Source: Caulobacter zeae
GTDB taxonomy: Bacteria > Pseudomonadota > Alphaproteobacteria > Caulobacterales > Caulobacteraceae
Assembly (NCBI RefSeq): GCF_002858925.1
Contig: NZ_PJRS01000011.1
Span: 62,001-126,000, forward strand
DNA length: 64,000 nt
Direction of reading: 5' to 3'
Shown: positions 27,448 to 37,276 of the stretch, piece after piece
Position numbering within the stretch: position 1 is the stretch's first letter
How the letters are laid out: each line of letters begins with the position of its first letter
Position numbers and translations under genes: made by a program
The notes under the pieces: model-generated
Databases searched by the model: none
Seen by the model: the letters and a program-made list of their open reading frames with translations, nothing else
What the model was told of the DNA's origin: nothing

Positions 27448-28775
27448 TTGCCTGCGATCGCCAGGGCGTCGACCAGCAGCGACGGGCTGTTGCTGGCGCC
27501 GCGCAGCTCCAGGTCCGACCCCACGACCAGCCGGCCGTAGATGTCGATCAGGTTGCCGGCCACGGTGATCTCGGTGACCGGATAGGCGATCTGGCCGTTC
27601 TCGAACCAGAAGCCCGAGCAGCCTACCGACCAGTCGCCGGTGTTGCCGTTCAGCGAGGGGCCGAACATCGAGGTGATGAAGAGGCCGTCCTTGGCCTGGC
27701 CCATCAGGCCGGCGAGATCCAGCTCGCCCGGCTCCAGGGTCAGGTTGTGGGTCGACACCCCCGGCGCCCCGGCCGAGCCGCGCGAGGCGTGGCCGGTGGT
27801 CTCCAGGTTAAGCTGGCGGGCGCTGGCGCTGTTGAGCAGCCAGGTGGTCAGCACGCCGTCGTCGATCAGGGCGCGGCGCACGGTGGTCACGCCCTCGTCG
27901 TCGAACGGGGCCGAGCCCAGGCCGCGCACCCGGTGCGGGTCGTCGGTCAGCTGCACGCCGGCGGCGAAGATCCGCTGGTTCAGCTTGTCCTTCAGGAACG
28001 AGGTGCCGCGGGCGATGGCCGGGCCGGAGATCGCGCCGATCAGCGGGCTGATCAGCGACATGGCCAGCCGGTTTTCGAAGATCACCGGGGCGGTGGTCGA
28101 GCCGATCTTGCGCGCGCCCAGGCGCGAGACGGCCTGCTGGCCGGCCTTGGCGCCGATGGCCTCGGGCGAGGGCAGGTCCTCTGCATGCCGCACCGAACGG
28201 CCCTCGCCGCCGCGCTCCATGCCCGCGCCCTCGCCGGCGATGGCCGAGGCCGAGATGCCGAAACCCGTGGCCGCGTGCTGGCCCGAGAAGCCGTCGCTGG
28301 TCACCAGGCGCCAGACGGTCGAGCTCCAGCTGGACGAGCCGCCGTCGGAATTGGTCACGCCCTCGACGCCGCGGGCGCCGGCCTCGGCGGCGCGGGCCTG
28401 GTCTTCCAGGGTCTCGGCCGTGGGTTCGTAGGTGTCGATCAGGTCGAGATCGGGGAACGGACCCTTGGCCAGGCGGTCCTTCGGCGCGAAGCCGGCATAG
28501 GGATCCTCGGGGGCCAGGCGGGCCATGGCGACGGCGCGCTCGACCAGCTTGGCGCGGGCCTCGGGGCTGACGTCCGAGCCGGAGACGGTGGCGCTGCGCC
28601 GGCCGACGAAGACGCGCAGGCCAAGGTCCTTGGCCTCCTCGCGCTCGACTTCCTCCAGTTCGCCCAGGCGCACGCCCACCGAAAGGGACTGGCGCTCGGC
28701 GAACACGGCCTCGGCGGCGTCGGCCCCGGCCTTGCGCGCGGCGGCGACGACGTCATGCAACAGGTTTTCGTCCAT
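27444..28775 (-). CDS. pmbA: PmbA/TldE, subunit of the TldD/TldE metallopeptidase
   Basis: A protein of 443 residues with the PmbA/TldD fold: an N-terminal domain beginning MDENLLHDVVAAARKAGAD, a middle region and a C-terminal beta domain with GAPGVSTHNLTLEPG and FGPSLNGNTGDWSVGCSGFWFENG. The HExxxH-type zinc site that marks the catalytic TldD partner is absent, which identifies it as TldE. With TldD, encoded elsewhere, it cleaves peptides such as modified microcin precursors. It heads a small operon with the CysQ-like and DUF4170 genes. Confidence 0.92.
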   Translation of the reverse strand: MDENLLHDVVAAARKAGADAAEAVFAERQSLSVGVRLGELEEVEREEAKDLGLRVFVGRRSATVSGSDVSPEARAKLVERAVAMARLAPEDPYAGFAPKDRLAKGPFPDLDLIDTYEPTAETLEDQARAAEAGARGVEGVTNSDGGSSSWSSTVWRLVTSDGFSGQHAATGFGISASAIAGEGAGMERGGEGRSVRHAEDLPSPEAIGAKAGQQAVSRLGARKIGSTTAPVIFENRLAMSLISPLIGAISGPAIARGTSFLKDKLNQRIFAAGVQLTDDPHRVRGLGSAPFDDEGVTTVRRALIDDGVLTTWLLNSASARQLNLETTGHASRGSAGAPGVSTHNLTLEPGELDLAGLMGQAKDGLFITSMFGPSLNGNTGDWSVGCSGFWFENGQIAYPVTEITVAGNLIDIYGRLVVGSDLELRGASNSPSLLVDALAIAGK

Positions 28776-28824
28776 GGCGTCTTATGGCGAGGCGGGAGGG
28801 GCGGGGCAAGCACCGCCTCCGGTT

Positions 28825-29226
28825 TTAGGGAATGGCGTAGAACAGCAGGATCACGCCGCCGAAGACGTAGGCCAGCCAGGTGCAGATCATGCCGATGGCG
28901 CGCGGCACCGAGGCGCCGCCGCTACGCGACAGGCCCACGGCGTGGATCAGGCGGCCGGCGAACAGGACCAGGCCCACCCCGTGGATGGCGATGGATGGCG
29001 CGCCGACCACGGCCAGCACCGCCAGGACGCCCAGGCCCGTGGGGACATATTCGCTGGCGTTGCCGAAAGCCCGCACGGCCTGGGCCAGCTCGGGCACGCC
29101 GCCGTCGCCCAGGGCCACCTTGTGCTTCTGGCGGCCGCGCACGACCAGCAGCGACAGCACCAGCAGCAGGAAGACATGCAGGCCGGCCCACAGGGCGGCG
29201 GCATGACCGGAAGCGGAAACGTCCAT
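28825..29226 (-). CDS. MAPEG-family membrane protein
   Basis: A protein of 133 residues; the ATG at 29226 has AAGGGT upstream and gives the normal MAPEG length. Four membrane helices are visible (about residues 8-28, 55-75, 76-95 and 110-131). The second-helix region has RAFGNASEYVPTGLG, a typical bacterial MAPEG motif. Eukaryotic relatives conjugate glutathione or make eicosanoids; the bacterial role is usually unknown. It lies 49 bases upstream of pmbA on the same strand. Confidence 0.85.
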   Translation of the reverse strand: MDVSASGHAAALWAGLHVFLLLVLSLLVVRGRQKHKVALGDGGVPELAQAVRAFGNASEYVPTGLGVLAVLAVVGAPSIAIHGVGLVLFAGRLIHAVGLSRSGGASVPRAIGMICTWLAYVFGGVILLFYAIP

Positions 29227-29349
29227 CGACGGACCCTTCGTACAGAAAGCGGGGCCGCATAAGGCCCTGGCTTCCGCGCTCATGGCAACTGGTGACGTGA
29301 CGGAAGCTTGGCTTTGAATGGGCGTCTGCCTACGACCTTGCCCCATACT

Positions 29350-29483
29350 CCCGTCATTCCCGCCCTTGTGGCGGGAACCCCTCTCTCAGCCGCGAGGGCA
29401 GATGGGGCGGATCGCCAGCGATCCGCTGGCGTTTTACGCACGGGCGGAACCAGAGGTTCCCGCCACAAGGGCGGGAATGACGG
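29350..29483. repeat. Intergenic palindromic repeat, family A, copy 2
   Basis: Arms CCCGTCATTCCCGCCCTTGT and the inverted form GGGCGGGAATGACGG. Centre hairpin at 29408-29425 (CGGATCGC-CA-GCGATCCG). Tandem minus gap between SDR and MAPEG genes. Confidence 0.85.
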
Positions 29484-29508
29484 ATGTTGAGGGGCGTGGC
29501 CCAAATCC

Positions 29509-30225
29509 TCAGCGCAGGCTGTAGCCGCCGTCCGTGAACAGCGTCGTCCCCGTGGTGAAGCCGTTGGTCAGGAGGAACAGCACCGCCTGGGCGATCTCGG
29601 CCTCGGTTCCGGGGCGGCCGGCCAGCGAGCCGGCGGCCTGGCCGGCGAAGGCGGCGTCGCGAACCTCGGCGGGGCGCCGGGCCCAGAAGTCGCCGTCGAT
29701 CGTGCCCGGCGCGATCACGTTGACTCGGATGGGCGCCAGGTCGACCGCCAGACCGCGCCCGAACGCCTCAATCGCGCCGTTGGCGGCCGCGTAGAGGGCC
29801 GCGCCCTTGGGCGGCCGGGCGCTGGCGGCGCCAGACATCAGCACCACCGAGCCGTCGGGCGAAAGCTTCGGCGCGGCGGCGCGCACGCAGCGGACCTGGC
29901 CCCAGAACTTGCCGTCGAAAGGCGAGGCCAGGGCCGCCTCGTCGGGATGATCGAAGGGCGCGATGGTGTAGGTGGCGGCCGGGGTGAACAGGTGGTCGAT
30001 GCGGTCGACCAGCGCGAAGAAGCGGGCCACCGAGGCGGGGTCGAACAGGTCGACCGCCGCCGCCCGGGCGTTGGGACCCAGGCGTTCGCGCGCGGTCTCG
30101 AGCCGATCGAGCGACCGCCCGCCGATCACCACCTGTCCGCCGCCCTCGACGAAGGCCTTCGCCGTGGCCAGCCCGATCCCCGAGCCGCCGCCGATCACCA
30201 CCAGGGTCTTGTCATCATATCGCAT
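29509..30225 (-). CDS. SDR-family oxidoreductase lacking the catalytic Lys
   Basis: A protein of 238 residues; ATG at 30225. The Rossmann motif is VIGGGSGIGLA. The active site has a Ser in LMSGAAS and Tyr145, but the usual YxxxK reads YAAAN, with Asn149 replacing Lys. The C-terminus FTTGTTLFTDGGYSL is typical of the family. Such YxxxN members exist, and they may still reduce substrates or be impaired. Divergent from a LysR regulator 75 bp away, which probably controls it. Substrate unknown. Confidence 0.88.
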   Translation of the reverse strand: MRYDDKTLVVIGGGSGIGLATAKAFVEGGGQVVIGGRSLDRLETARERLGPNARAAAVDLFDPASVARFFALVDRIDHLFTPAATYTIAPFDHPDEAALASPFDGKFWGQVRCVRAAAPKLSPDGSVVLMSGAASARPPKGAALYAAANGAIEAFGRGLAVDLAPIRVNVIAPGTIDGDFWARRPAEVRDAAFAGQAAGSLAGRPGTEAEIAQAVLFLLTNGFTTGTTLFTDGGYSLR

Positions 30226-30300
30226 GGCCCAAGGCTTAGGCGGCGGCGCGCGGCGACGGAAACGACTTGAATTCCGATCATTCCGGACATCAGTTCGGGA

Positions 30301-31227
30301 ATGGCCTCGATCCCCTCCCTCGACGGATACAGCGGCGTGCGGGCCTTCGTGGCCGTGGCCGAGCATGGCGGCTTCGCGGCCGCAGCGCCGGTGCTGGGGC
30401 TTTCACCGTCGGCGGTGGGCAAGGCGGTGGCGCGGCTGGAGGCCAGGCTGGGCGTGCGCCTGTTGGCCCGCACCACCCGCAGCGTGGCCCTGACGCAGGA
30501 CGGCCGCCTCTATCACGCCCGCTGCGTCGCCGCTCTGGCGGGCCTCGCCCAGGCCGAGGCCGAGCTGAGACAGGGCCGGGGCGAGCCGTCGGGCCTGCTG
30601 CGCGTGGCCCTGCCGCCGCTGCTGGGCCGGGCCTTCGTCATGCCTGTGCTGCTGGACCTGCTGGCCCGCTGGCCGGCCTTGCGGCTGGAGGCGAGCTTCG
30701 ACGCCCGCCCGGTCGACCTGACCGGCGAGGGCGTCGACCTGGCGGTGCGCATCGGCGCTCTGGACGATCGCGCCGGTCTCGTGGCCCGGTCGCTGGGCGC
30801 GCAGCGGCGGGTGCTCTGCGCCACCCCGGCCTATCTCGACGCGCGCGGACGCCCCGACATCGTCGAGGGCCTCGCCGCCCACGCCTGCCTGGTCGAGGCC
30901 CGCGACGGCCGTCCCACGCCCTGGCCCTATGTCGACGCGGACGGCGCGGCGCGCAGCCTGGCGGTCGACGGCCGGGTGCGGCTGGGCGATGCGCAGATGC
31001 TGGCGCAGGCCACGCTGGCTGGCGCGGGGATCGCCATGGTCCCCCGCTGGCTGGTCGCCGCAGACCTTGCGGCCGGACGGCTGGAGACGGTGCTGGACGG
31101 CGTGTTCGACAGCCCCCTGCCGGTCAACCTCGTCTGGCCCCGCACGCCGTATCTGAGCGCCAAGCTGCGGGTGGCCGTGGACGTGTTGTTGGAGCGGTAT
31201 GGGACGGAGCGGCCTTGGGAGGGGTGA
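30301..31227 (+). CDS. LysR-family transcriptional regulator
   Basis: A protein of 308 residues with an N-terminal winged helix (residues about 6-65, FVAVAEHGGFAAAAPVLGLSPSAVGKAVARLE) and a C-terminal effector domain (about 90-295). It belongs to the group containing CrgA/YafC-like regulators. The divergent SDR gene is its likely target, with the 75-bp gap between them as shared operator region. The effector is unknown. Confidence 0.92.
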   Translation: MASIPSLDGYSGVRAFVAVAEHGGFAAAAPVLGLSPSAVGKAVARLEARLGVRLLARTTRSVALTQDGRLYHARCVAALAGLAQAEAELRQGRGEPSGLLRVALPPLLGRAFVMPVLLDLLARWPALRLEASFDARPVDLTGEGVDLAVRIGALDDRAGLVARSLGAQRRVLCATPAYLDARGRPDIVEGLAAHACLVEARDGRPTPWPYVDADGAARSLAVDGRVRLGDAQMLAQATLAGAGIAMVPRWLVAADLAAGRLETVLDGVFDSPLPVNLVWPRTPYLSAKLRVAVDVLLERYGTERPWEG

Positions 31228-31319
31228 GAGGTAACAAACTCGCGGAATGAAGCGCGGCGTTCGTGCAGCGGCGCGTCGCGGTTGGCCGCCTTCTCGGATT
31301 CGCCTGCTGGCGGTGAAAA

Positions 31320-31376
31320 CCCTCACCCTCCCACCGCTTCGCGGCGGGCCCCTCCCTCTCCCTATGGAAGAGGGGG
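31320..31376. repeat. Intergenic palindromic repeat, family C, half copy
   Basis: CCCTCACCCTCCCACCGC followed by GCGGCGGGCCCCTCCCTCTCC, matching the right half of 11280-11337. Convergent gap between LysR and the M14 peptidase genes. Confidence 0.7.
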
Positions 31377-31403
31377 CGAAAAGAGGGCCTCGACCTTTGC
31401 CGC

Positions 31404-33224
31404 CTACTTCTCCCGGGCGATCGGGTAGAGCAGGTGGCGCTGGTCGTAGAAGGGCGTGCGCTTGTAGAACCAGGCCAGGCGGGCGTCGGGATCGGCGGCG
31501 AACTTGGGCTCGGCGGCCAGCTTGGCCTCGAACTCGGCCTTCAGCGCCGGATCGGCGGCCATCATCTTCTCGGCCAGGGGCGCGATGGCGTAGGGCTCGA
31601 TATATTCGACGCGGCTCAGCACCTCGGGGACCATGCCCCAGGCGAAGACGCTTTCGCTCGATTGCGGCTCCAGCAGCAGCACCACGAGGTCGCCCAGCGG
31701 CTGGTCGGTCGACACCCGCACCGAGCCCTTGGGGAAGGTCCAGTCGCGGGCTTCCGTCGTCACCTGCTCCACGCTCATCTGGACGTGGCCCTCGTTGGCG
31801 CGCGGGGCGAGCTTGGGGTCCACGAGGCGCAGCATCTCGACCGGTACGGTTTGGGGCGCATCCAGCGTTTCGACCTTCACGCCATGCAGCTTCAGCCGCT
31901 CGATGATGTCGGCGCGGTAGCTGGGCACCCAATAGGCCTTGGGGCGCGCCAGTTGCAGGGTGGGGTGGGAGCTGTAGAACGGCAGCTGCCACAGCTCCGG
32001 GTCGGCCTCGCCCAGCCAGCGGATCTCGGTCGCGCCCGAGGCGGCGCTCTCGTAGGTCTCGTAGCGGATTCCCTTGAAGAGGCGGGCCACGCTCGGCTTG
32101 TCGTCGGCGACGAAGTTGGCCGGGATGGTCGCCGGGCGCAGGGCGCTGTCGGCGGCGATCGCGGCGCGCAGGGTGTCGCCCTTCTGCGCCAGCAGCTCCA
32201 GCGCCGTCTCGATGAAGACGTAGGTCCCGAGCACGCGCTGGGCGTGGGGCTTGAGGCTATGGTTCTCGATCAGGATGGTCGGCACGTGGGCGGCCGAGCC
32301 CCAGCCGTTGGAGAACCGCTCGCCAAGACCGCCGTCCGACAGGCCGGCCTTGGGGTTGCGCTCGTCGATGCCGAAGACGAGCTCGCCCGGGATGTGGCCC
32401 TCGGCCTCAAGGCTCTGGTTCATCGCCGGCTTGAAGGCGTCGTCCAGCCACTTGGCGGTGGCCGGCGAGCGCGACCAGACACCGTCCTCGCCGTTGTAGC
32501 CGTAGGTGACGTCGTACTGGTAATCCATGCCGTCGGTGACGTGGACGTCGACGTAAAGGTCGGCCCGGTACTTGGCCTGAAGCCGCTTCAGCGCCTGCAT
32601 CTCGGGCTGGTCGAGCTTCATGAAGTCGCGATTGAGGTTCTGGTTGGTGGCGGTGTTGCGCCAGCCCTGGATGCGCGGTCCGCGCTGGTTGGGGCGCGAA
32701 TAGGGGCCCGAGCGCTCGTGGCCGTCGACCGACAGGATCGGGATCAGCACCAGGTTGACCTTGTCGAGCAAGGCGTCCTTGCCGTGAAAGGCCATGTCGC
32801 GCAGCAGCATCATGCCCGCGTCCTTGCCGTCGATCTCGCCGGGGTGGATGCCGCACTGAACCAGCAGCAGCGGCTTCTTCGGGTCCAGCTTGTCGCCGTC
32901 CTTGCTGGCGATCACCGCGAAGATCGGACGACCCTCGGGCGAGACGCCGAAGTCCTCGACGCGCACCAGCTTGCTCGCCTTGTCCAGCCTGTCGAACCAG
33001 GCGCGGGTGTCGGCGTAGGTCGGCGAGAAGTCGTGGCCCGGATCGGCCTCGAACGGCGTCACCCAGGGATCGGCCTTGTCGCGGATCAGGGCTTGGCTGG
33101 CGCCTTGCCACTGCGGGGCCGGCGGCAGGAAGGCTTCGTCCCAGGGCTTCTTGGTTGGGGTTTGGGCCATGCTCGCACTCGCCATCAGGGCCGCGGCCAG
33201 CGCCGCGAAGGTCAGGATACGCAT
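31404..33224 (-). CDS. Secreted M14-family zinc carboxypeptidase-like protein
   Basis: A protein of 606 residues from ATG at 33224, which gives a clean signal peptide (about MRILTFAALAAALMASASMAQ). The zinc ligands are His and Glu in CGIHPGEIDG and a distal His in YVDVHVTDG. The catalytic Glu is likely in TILIENHSL. Residues about 75-400 are the peptidase domain; the last 200 residues are an unassigned beta-rich region. It is periplasmic or secreted and probably trims peptides or peptidoglycan fragments. It starts one base after the stop of the preceding 161-residue gene. Confidence 0.9.
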   Translation of the reverse strand: MRILTFAALAAALMASASMAQTPTKKPWDEAFLPPAPQWQGASQALIRDKADPWVTPFEADPGHDFSPTYADTRAWFDRLDKASKLVRVEDFGVSPEGRPIFAVIASKDGDKLDPKKPLLLVQCGIHPGEIDGKDAGMMLLRDMAFHGKDALLDKVNLVLIPILSVDGHERSGPYSRPNQRGPRIQGWRNTATNQNLNRDFMKLDQPEMQALKRLQAKYRADLYVDVHVTDGMDYQYDVTYGYNGEDGVWSRSPATAKWLDDAFKPAMNQSLEAEGHIPGELVFGIDERNPKAGLSDGGLGERFSNGWGSAAHVPTILIENHSLKPHAQRVLGTYVFIETALELLAQKGDTLRAAIAADSALRPATIPANFVADDKPSVARLFKGIRYETYESAASGATEIRWLGEADPELWQLPFYSSHPTLQLARPKAYWVPSYRADIIERLKLHGVKVETLDAPQTVPVEMLRLVDPKLAPRANEGHVQMSVEQVTTEARDWTFPKGSVRVSTDQPLGDLVVLLLEPQSSESVFAWGMVPEVLSRVEYIEPYAIAPLAEKMMAADPALKAEFEAKLAAEPKFAADPDARLAWFYKRTPFYDQRHLLYPIAREK

Positions 33225-33225
33225 A

Positions 33226-33711
33226 TCAGCCCGCTGTGATTCCATTGTCATCCCGGGGGCAGGGAAATGGAGAGCCGGGATCGCCGCAAGCGCCCGCCGA
33301 GGCGATGAAGGCGTCCAGCGCTTGCGAGATATCCGCGTGAAAACGCGGGTAGTCGAAAGCCTTCGGCAGGCGCGCGGGTCGGTCGGCGAGGCGCTCCTTC
33401 AGACGTATCGCAAAGACGCGCGCTACCTCGGTGCCCGTCATCTTGACGATTTCCTCCGAGGAGAACCCGACCGACACGCTGAGGAAGCGAAGGTCCGTAC
33501 CAGGAAATCGGCCGACCTTTTCGAAGGTCTTCCGATGGGGAGCATTTCCGGCTTCGTCGGGCTCCATTGCCACCAACACCGCATGGAAGGCGGCGAGCCC
33601 GCCATAGTCGGCGCCGAGCGCGGGTTGCAGCGCGTCTTCAAGCATGGGGAGCGCGAAGAGCGTTTGATCCTTGGCGTCGTACCAGGCCTTCGATGTCAGG
33701 GTGATGATCAA
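33226..33711 (-). CDS. Unrecognised 161-residue protein coupled to the M14 peptidase
   Basis: A soluble protein with no signal peptide, no membrane helix and no motif I recognise. The first 110 residues look like a compact alpha/beta domain (MIITLTSKAWYDAKDQTLFALP, later FLSVSVGFSSEEIVKMTG), with a Cys/Pro-rich tail. Its stop and the M14 start are arranged TGA-T-ATG, so translation is coupled, and ubiD ends 18 bases upstream on the same strand. It could be a partner or inhibitor of the peptidase, but nothing in its sequence shows this. Confidence 0.65.
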   Translation of the reverse strand: MIITLTSKAWYDAKDQTLFALPMLEDALQPALGADYGGLAAFHAVLVAMEPDEAGNAPHRKTFEKVGRFPGTDLRFLSVSVGFSSEEIVKMTGTEVARVFAIRLKERLADRPARLPKAFDYPRFHADISQALDAFIASAGACGDPGSPFPCPRDDNGITAG

Positions 33712-33729
33712 GACGGGCCTTCCTTCGGA

Positions 33730-35265
33730 CTACTTGCCCTTCCAGATCGGCTTGCCCTCGCCCGGCAGGCCCAGGCGCGACCACTTTTCGCTGACCGCGT
33801 CGATCACCGACTGGTCCATGCGGATCTCCTCGCCCCACTCGCGATTGGTCTCGGGCTCCCACTTGTCTGTGGCGTCGAGGCCGATCTTGCTGCCCAGGCC
33901 GCTCACCGGACTGGCGAAGTCGAGATAGTCGATCGGGGTGTGCTCGATCACCGTGATGTCCCGGGCGGGATCCATCTTGGTGCTGATCGCCCACATCACG
34001 TCCTTCCAGTCGCGGGCGTTGATGTCGTGGTCCACGACGATCACCCACTTGGTGTACATGAACTGGCGCAGGTAGCTCCACACGCCCAGCATCACCCGCT
34101 TGGCGTGGCCCGGATAGGCCTTCTTCATCGACACCACGGCGATGCGGTAGGAGCAGCCCTCGGGCGGCAGCCAGAAGTCGACGATCTCGGGGAACTGCTG
34201 GCGGATCAGCGGGATGAACACCTCGTTCAGCGCCTCGCCCAGCACCGAGGGCTCGTCCGGCGGCCGGCCAGTGAAGGTGGTGAGATAGATCGGGTCCTTG
34301 CGCATGGTGATCGCCGTCACCTGGAAGACCGGGAATTTCTCGACGCTGTTGTAGTAGCCGGTGTGGTCGCCGTAGGGGCCCTCGTCCTCGTACTCGTCGA
34401 GCAGGACGTGGCCCTCCAGCACGATCTCGGCCTGGGCCGGGACCATCAGCGGCACGGTCTTGCAGGGCACGAGGTCGAGCTTGGCGCCGCGCATCAGACC
34501 GGCGAACTGGTACTCGGAAAGGGTGTCGGGCACCGGCGTCACGGCGGCCAGGATGGTGCCTGGGTCCGCGCCCAGCACGACGGCGCAGGGCAGGGGCTCC
34601 TTCTTGCCGGCCTTCTTGTGGCGGGCGTAGTGCTGGGCGCCGCCGCGGTGGGCCAGCCAGCGCATGATCGCCTTGTCCTTGCCCAGCACCTGCATGCGGT
34701 AGATGCCGAGGTTGAAGTCGTCCTCGCGGTCGTCGCTGGGGCCCTTGGTGACCACCAGGCCCCAGGTGATCAGCGGCGCCGGCTCGCCCGGCCAGCAGGT
34801 CTGCACCGGCAGCTTGGCCAGATCGATCTGGTCGCCGGTCAGCACGACCTCCTGCACGGGGGCCTTCTTGACCGTGCCGGGGCGCATCGACAGCACCGTC
34901 TTGGCCAGCGGCAGCATGTCGATGGCGTCCTTCAGGCCCTTGGGCGGCTGGGGCTGGCGGAGGAAGGCCAGGAGCTCGCCCACCTCGCGCAGTTCGCCGG
35001 CGGTGGTGCGCGGCTCGCCGCCCAGCGTCACGCCCATGGCCACGCGCTTGACCGTGCCGAACAGGTTGGCCAGGGCCGGCATCGGCGAGCGCGACCCGTC
35101 GGGCAGCAGCACGTGCTCGAACAGCACCGCCGGGCCGCCGGTGGCCAGCAGCCGGGTCTGGATCTCGGTCATCTCAAGGACGGACGACACCGGCTCCTTG
35201 ACCCGCACCAGCTCGCCCTGGGCCTCCAGCACGTCGATGAATTCGCGAAGCGAGCGGTAGGCCAT
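33730..35265 (-). CDS. ubiD: UbiD-family 3-polyprenyl-4-hydroxybenzoate decarboxylase
   Basis: A protein of 511 residues, the usual length. The prenylated-FMN decarboxylase signature is present: the Glu/Asp/Arg site includes [20 protein letters not shown] and [20 protein letters not shown]. It removes the carboxyl group of the prenylated 4-hydroxybenzoate intermediate in ubiquinone synthesis. The prenyl-FMN synthase UbiX is not in the window, while UbiA is encoded at 42269-43195. Divergent from the DUF4153 gene. Confidence 0.93.
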   Translation of the reverse strand: MAYRSLREFIDVLEAQGELVRVKEPVSSVLEMTEIQTRLLATGGPAVLFEHVLLPDGSRSPMPALANLFGTVKRVAMGVTLGGEPRTTAGELREVGELLAFLRQPQPPKGLKDAIDMLPLAKTVLSMRPGTVKKAPVQEVVLTGDQIDLAKLPVQTCWPGEPAPLITWGLVVTKGPSDDREDDFNLGIYRMQVLGKDKAIMRWLAHRGGAQHYARHKKAGKKEPLPCAVVLGADPGTILAAVTPVPDTLSEYQFAGLMRGAKLDLVPCKTVPLMVPAQAEIVLEGHVLLDEYEDEGPYGDHTGYYNSVEKFPVFQVTAITMRKDPIYLTTFTGRPPDEPSVLGEALNEVFIPLIRQQFPEIVDFWLPPEGCSYRIAVVSMKKAYPGHAKRVMLGVWSYLRQFMYTKWVIVVDHDINARDWKDVMWAISTKMDPARDITVIEHTPIDYLDFASPVSGLGSKIGLDATDKWEPETNREWGEEIRMDQSVIDAVSEKWSRLGLPGEGKPIWKGK

Positions 35266-35418
35266 GGGCGGGAAACTCCTGGAACGCGGCGGAACCTAGG
35301 GGTGGGCGTGCGTCGGGGCAAGGCGTCGGGATGGGTGAAGCGGCAAGCTTCGCCCTAGTCGCGCCGCGATAGGCGTGCTCCCTTGCGGGCGCCTTCCAGA
35401 GTTGAGCGAAACGACGCC

Positions 35419-37266
35419 ATGACCGATCCCGCGCCCGAGACCGCCGATCCCAAGGCCGTGCGCCGCTTGGCGATGCTGCGCCTGGCGACGGGCCTGGCCC
35501 AGGGCCTGCTGCTGTTTTGCCTGGACCACGCGCTGCAGGCCAAGGCCTGGCCGGCCACCCAGCCGGCGGTGTTCGCCGCCATCGCCGCGGTCGCGATCTT
35601 CGTGCCGTTCGTGGTGCTGGCCGGCCTGTCGACCATGCGCCTGAGCCGGCTGGCGGCCTGGAAGCTGGTCGCGGTGCTGGTGGCCGCCGGGCTGGCCGCC
35701 TACGCCGTCCACAGCGGTCAGGCCGAGATCCGGCCCCGGTCGGTGATCCCGGAGGGCGTGGCGATGCTGGCGATCGCCGTCCTGCTGTTCATCGGCCATC
35801 ATCTGGTGCAGCCGGCCGAGATGGAGCGCCGGCCGATCGCGCGCTTCACCACGTATTTCGACGAGACCTGGAAGCACGGCGTGCAGCTGGCGCTGTCGGC
35901 CCTGTTCACCGGCGCGTTCTGGCTGCTGCTGCACCTGGCCTCGGCCCTGTTCTCGATGATCGGCATCGAGGCGATCAACAAGCTGATCGACCAGCCGTGG
36001 TTCTCGTGGCCGGCGACGGCGGTGATGTTCGCCGCCGCCGTGCAGCTGACCGACGTGCGCGCCGGCCTGGTGCGCGGGGTGCGGACGGTGTCGCTGACCC
36101 TGCTGGCCTGGCTGCTGCCGCTGATGGTGCTGATCGCCGCCGGCTTCCTGGCGACCCTGCCGTTCAAGGGGCTGGACCTGCTGTGGGCCACCAAGAAGGC
36201 GGCGGCCCTGCTGCTGACGGCGGCGGCCTTCCTGATCGTGCTGACCAACGCCGCCTATCAGGACGGGACCGAGCGGCCGCCGACCGTGCTGGCCTGGGCG
36301 GCGCGGATCGCCGGCCTGCTGCTGGCCCCTATCACGGTGCTCGCCGGCTACGCCATCTGGCTGCGGGTGAACCAGTACGGCCTGACCCCCGAGCGGGTGT
36401 ACGGCGGCGCCTGTGTCGTGGTCGCGGCGGGCTATGCGATCGGCTACGCGATCGCGGCCCTCAAGCCCGGCGCCTGGATGAAGCCGCTGGAGGCGACCAA
36501 CATCGCCCTGGCCTTCGTGGCCGTCGCCGTGCTGCTGGCGCTGTTCACCCCGATCGCCGATCCGGTGCGGCTGTCGGTGAACAGCCAGGTGGCGCGGTTG
36601 GAGAGCGGGAAGGTCAAGCCCGGGGCCTTCGACTTCGAGTTCCTGCGGTTCGGGTCCGGCCCAACGGGAAAAAAGGCGTTCGACGCGTTGGAGCAACACG
36701 CCGACCCGGCGATCGCCCAGGCGGCCAAGGCCACGCCGAAGACCTACTTGGAGGCTTCTGCGCGGCGAGTGGTAAAGAGGCAGGAGCCCTCCATTATCGA
36801 GCGCAACAAGGGCGTGCTCGCCCGTGCGCAGATGCTGCCAGCCGGCCAGGTCTTGCCGGCCGACTTCGCGACCCAGTTCACCAGCCCCGGAGCTCTGCCG
36901 CTCGCAGGGTGCGACTATGATCCGGACAGCTGGTGCATCGCCACCCTCGTCGATATCGACGCCCAGGGTGGGCCCGAGCTGCTGATGTCGAGCGGCCCGG
37001 ACATCGTCATCTACCGTCGGGGTGCGGCCAGGTGGGAGGAGTATGGGCAGGTTGGCCTGTCAGAGTGTCCGACCTACAACATCCGCGACGTCTTCGCGGC
37101 CGGCCAGTTGAAGCCGCTGCCGCCGTCGCTGCCCGACCTGGAGATCGCCGGCCAGCGCCATCACATGACGCTGGGCCAGATGGGCTGCGAGCGCAGGGAG
37201 CCGCCGCCGGCCAAGCTGGCTCCGCTGCCGGAGAAGAGGGGCGGCGGCAAGTCGTCAACCCGCTGA
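35419..37266 (+). CDS. DUF4153 multi-pass membrane protein
   Basis: A protein of 615 residues; the ATG at 35419 was chosen over a weak upstream frame extension. About ten membrane helices lie between residues 17 and 385, matching DUF4153 proteins, whose role is unknown. A soluble tail (about 390-615) includes CDYDPDSWCIATLVDIDAQG and QPGPELLM-type strands reminiscent of a VCBS/FG-GAP strand, probably outside the cytoplasm. Its stop is ten bases from the end of the convergent ABC gene, the only convergent gap without a repeat. Confidence 0.85.
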   Translation: MTDPAPETADPKAVRRLAMLRLATGLAQGLLLFCLDHALQAKAWPATQPAVFAAIAAVAIFVPFVVLAGLSTMRLSRLAAWKLVAVLVAAGLAAYAVHSGQAEIRPRSVIPEGVAMLAIAVLLFIGHHLVQPAEMERRPIARFTTYFDETWKHGVQLALSALFTGAFWLLLHLASALFSMIGIEAINKLIDQPWFSWPATAVMFAAAVQLTDVRAGLVRGVRTVSLTLLAWLLPLMVLIAAGFLATLPFKGLDLLWATKKAAALLLTAAAFLIVLTNAAYQDGTERPPTVLAWAARIAGLLLAPITVLAGYAIWLRVNQYGLTPERVYGGACVVVAAGYAIGYAIAALKPGAWMKPLEATNIALAFVAVAVLLALFTPIADPVRLSVNSQVARLESGKVKPGAFDFEFLRFGSGPTGKKAFDALEQHADPAIAQAAKATPKTYLEASARRVVKRQEPSIIERNKGVLARAQMLPAGQVLPADFATQFTSPGALPLAGCDYDPDSWCIATLVDIDAQGGPELLMSSGPDIVIYRRGAARWEEYGQVGLSECPTYNIRDVFAAGQLKPLPPSLPDLEIAGQRHHMTLGQMGCERREPPPAKLAPLPEKRGGGKSSTR

Positions 37267-37276
37267 TGGCGGCGCC

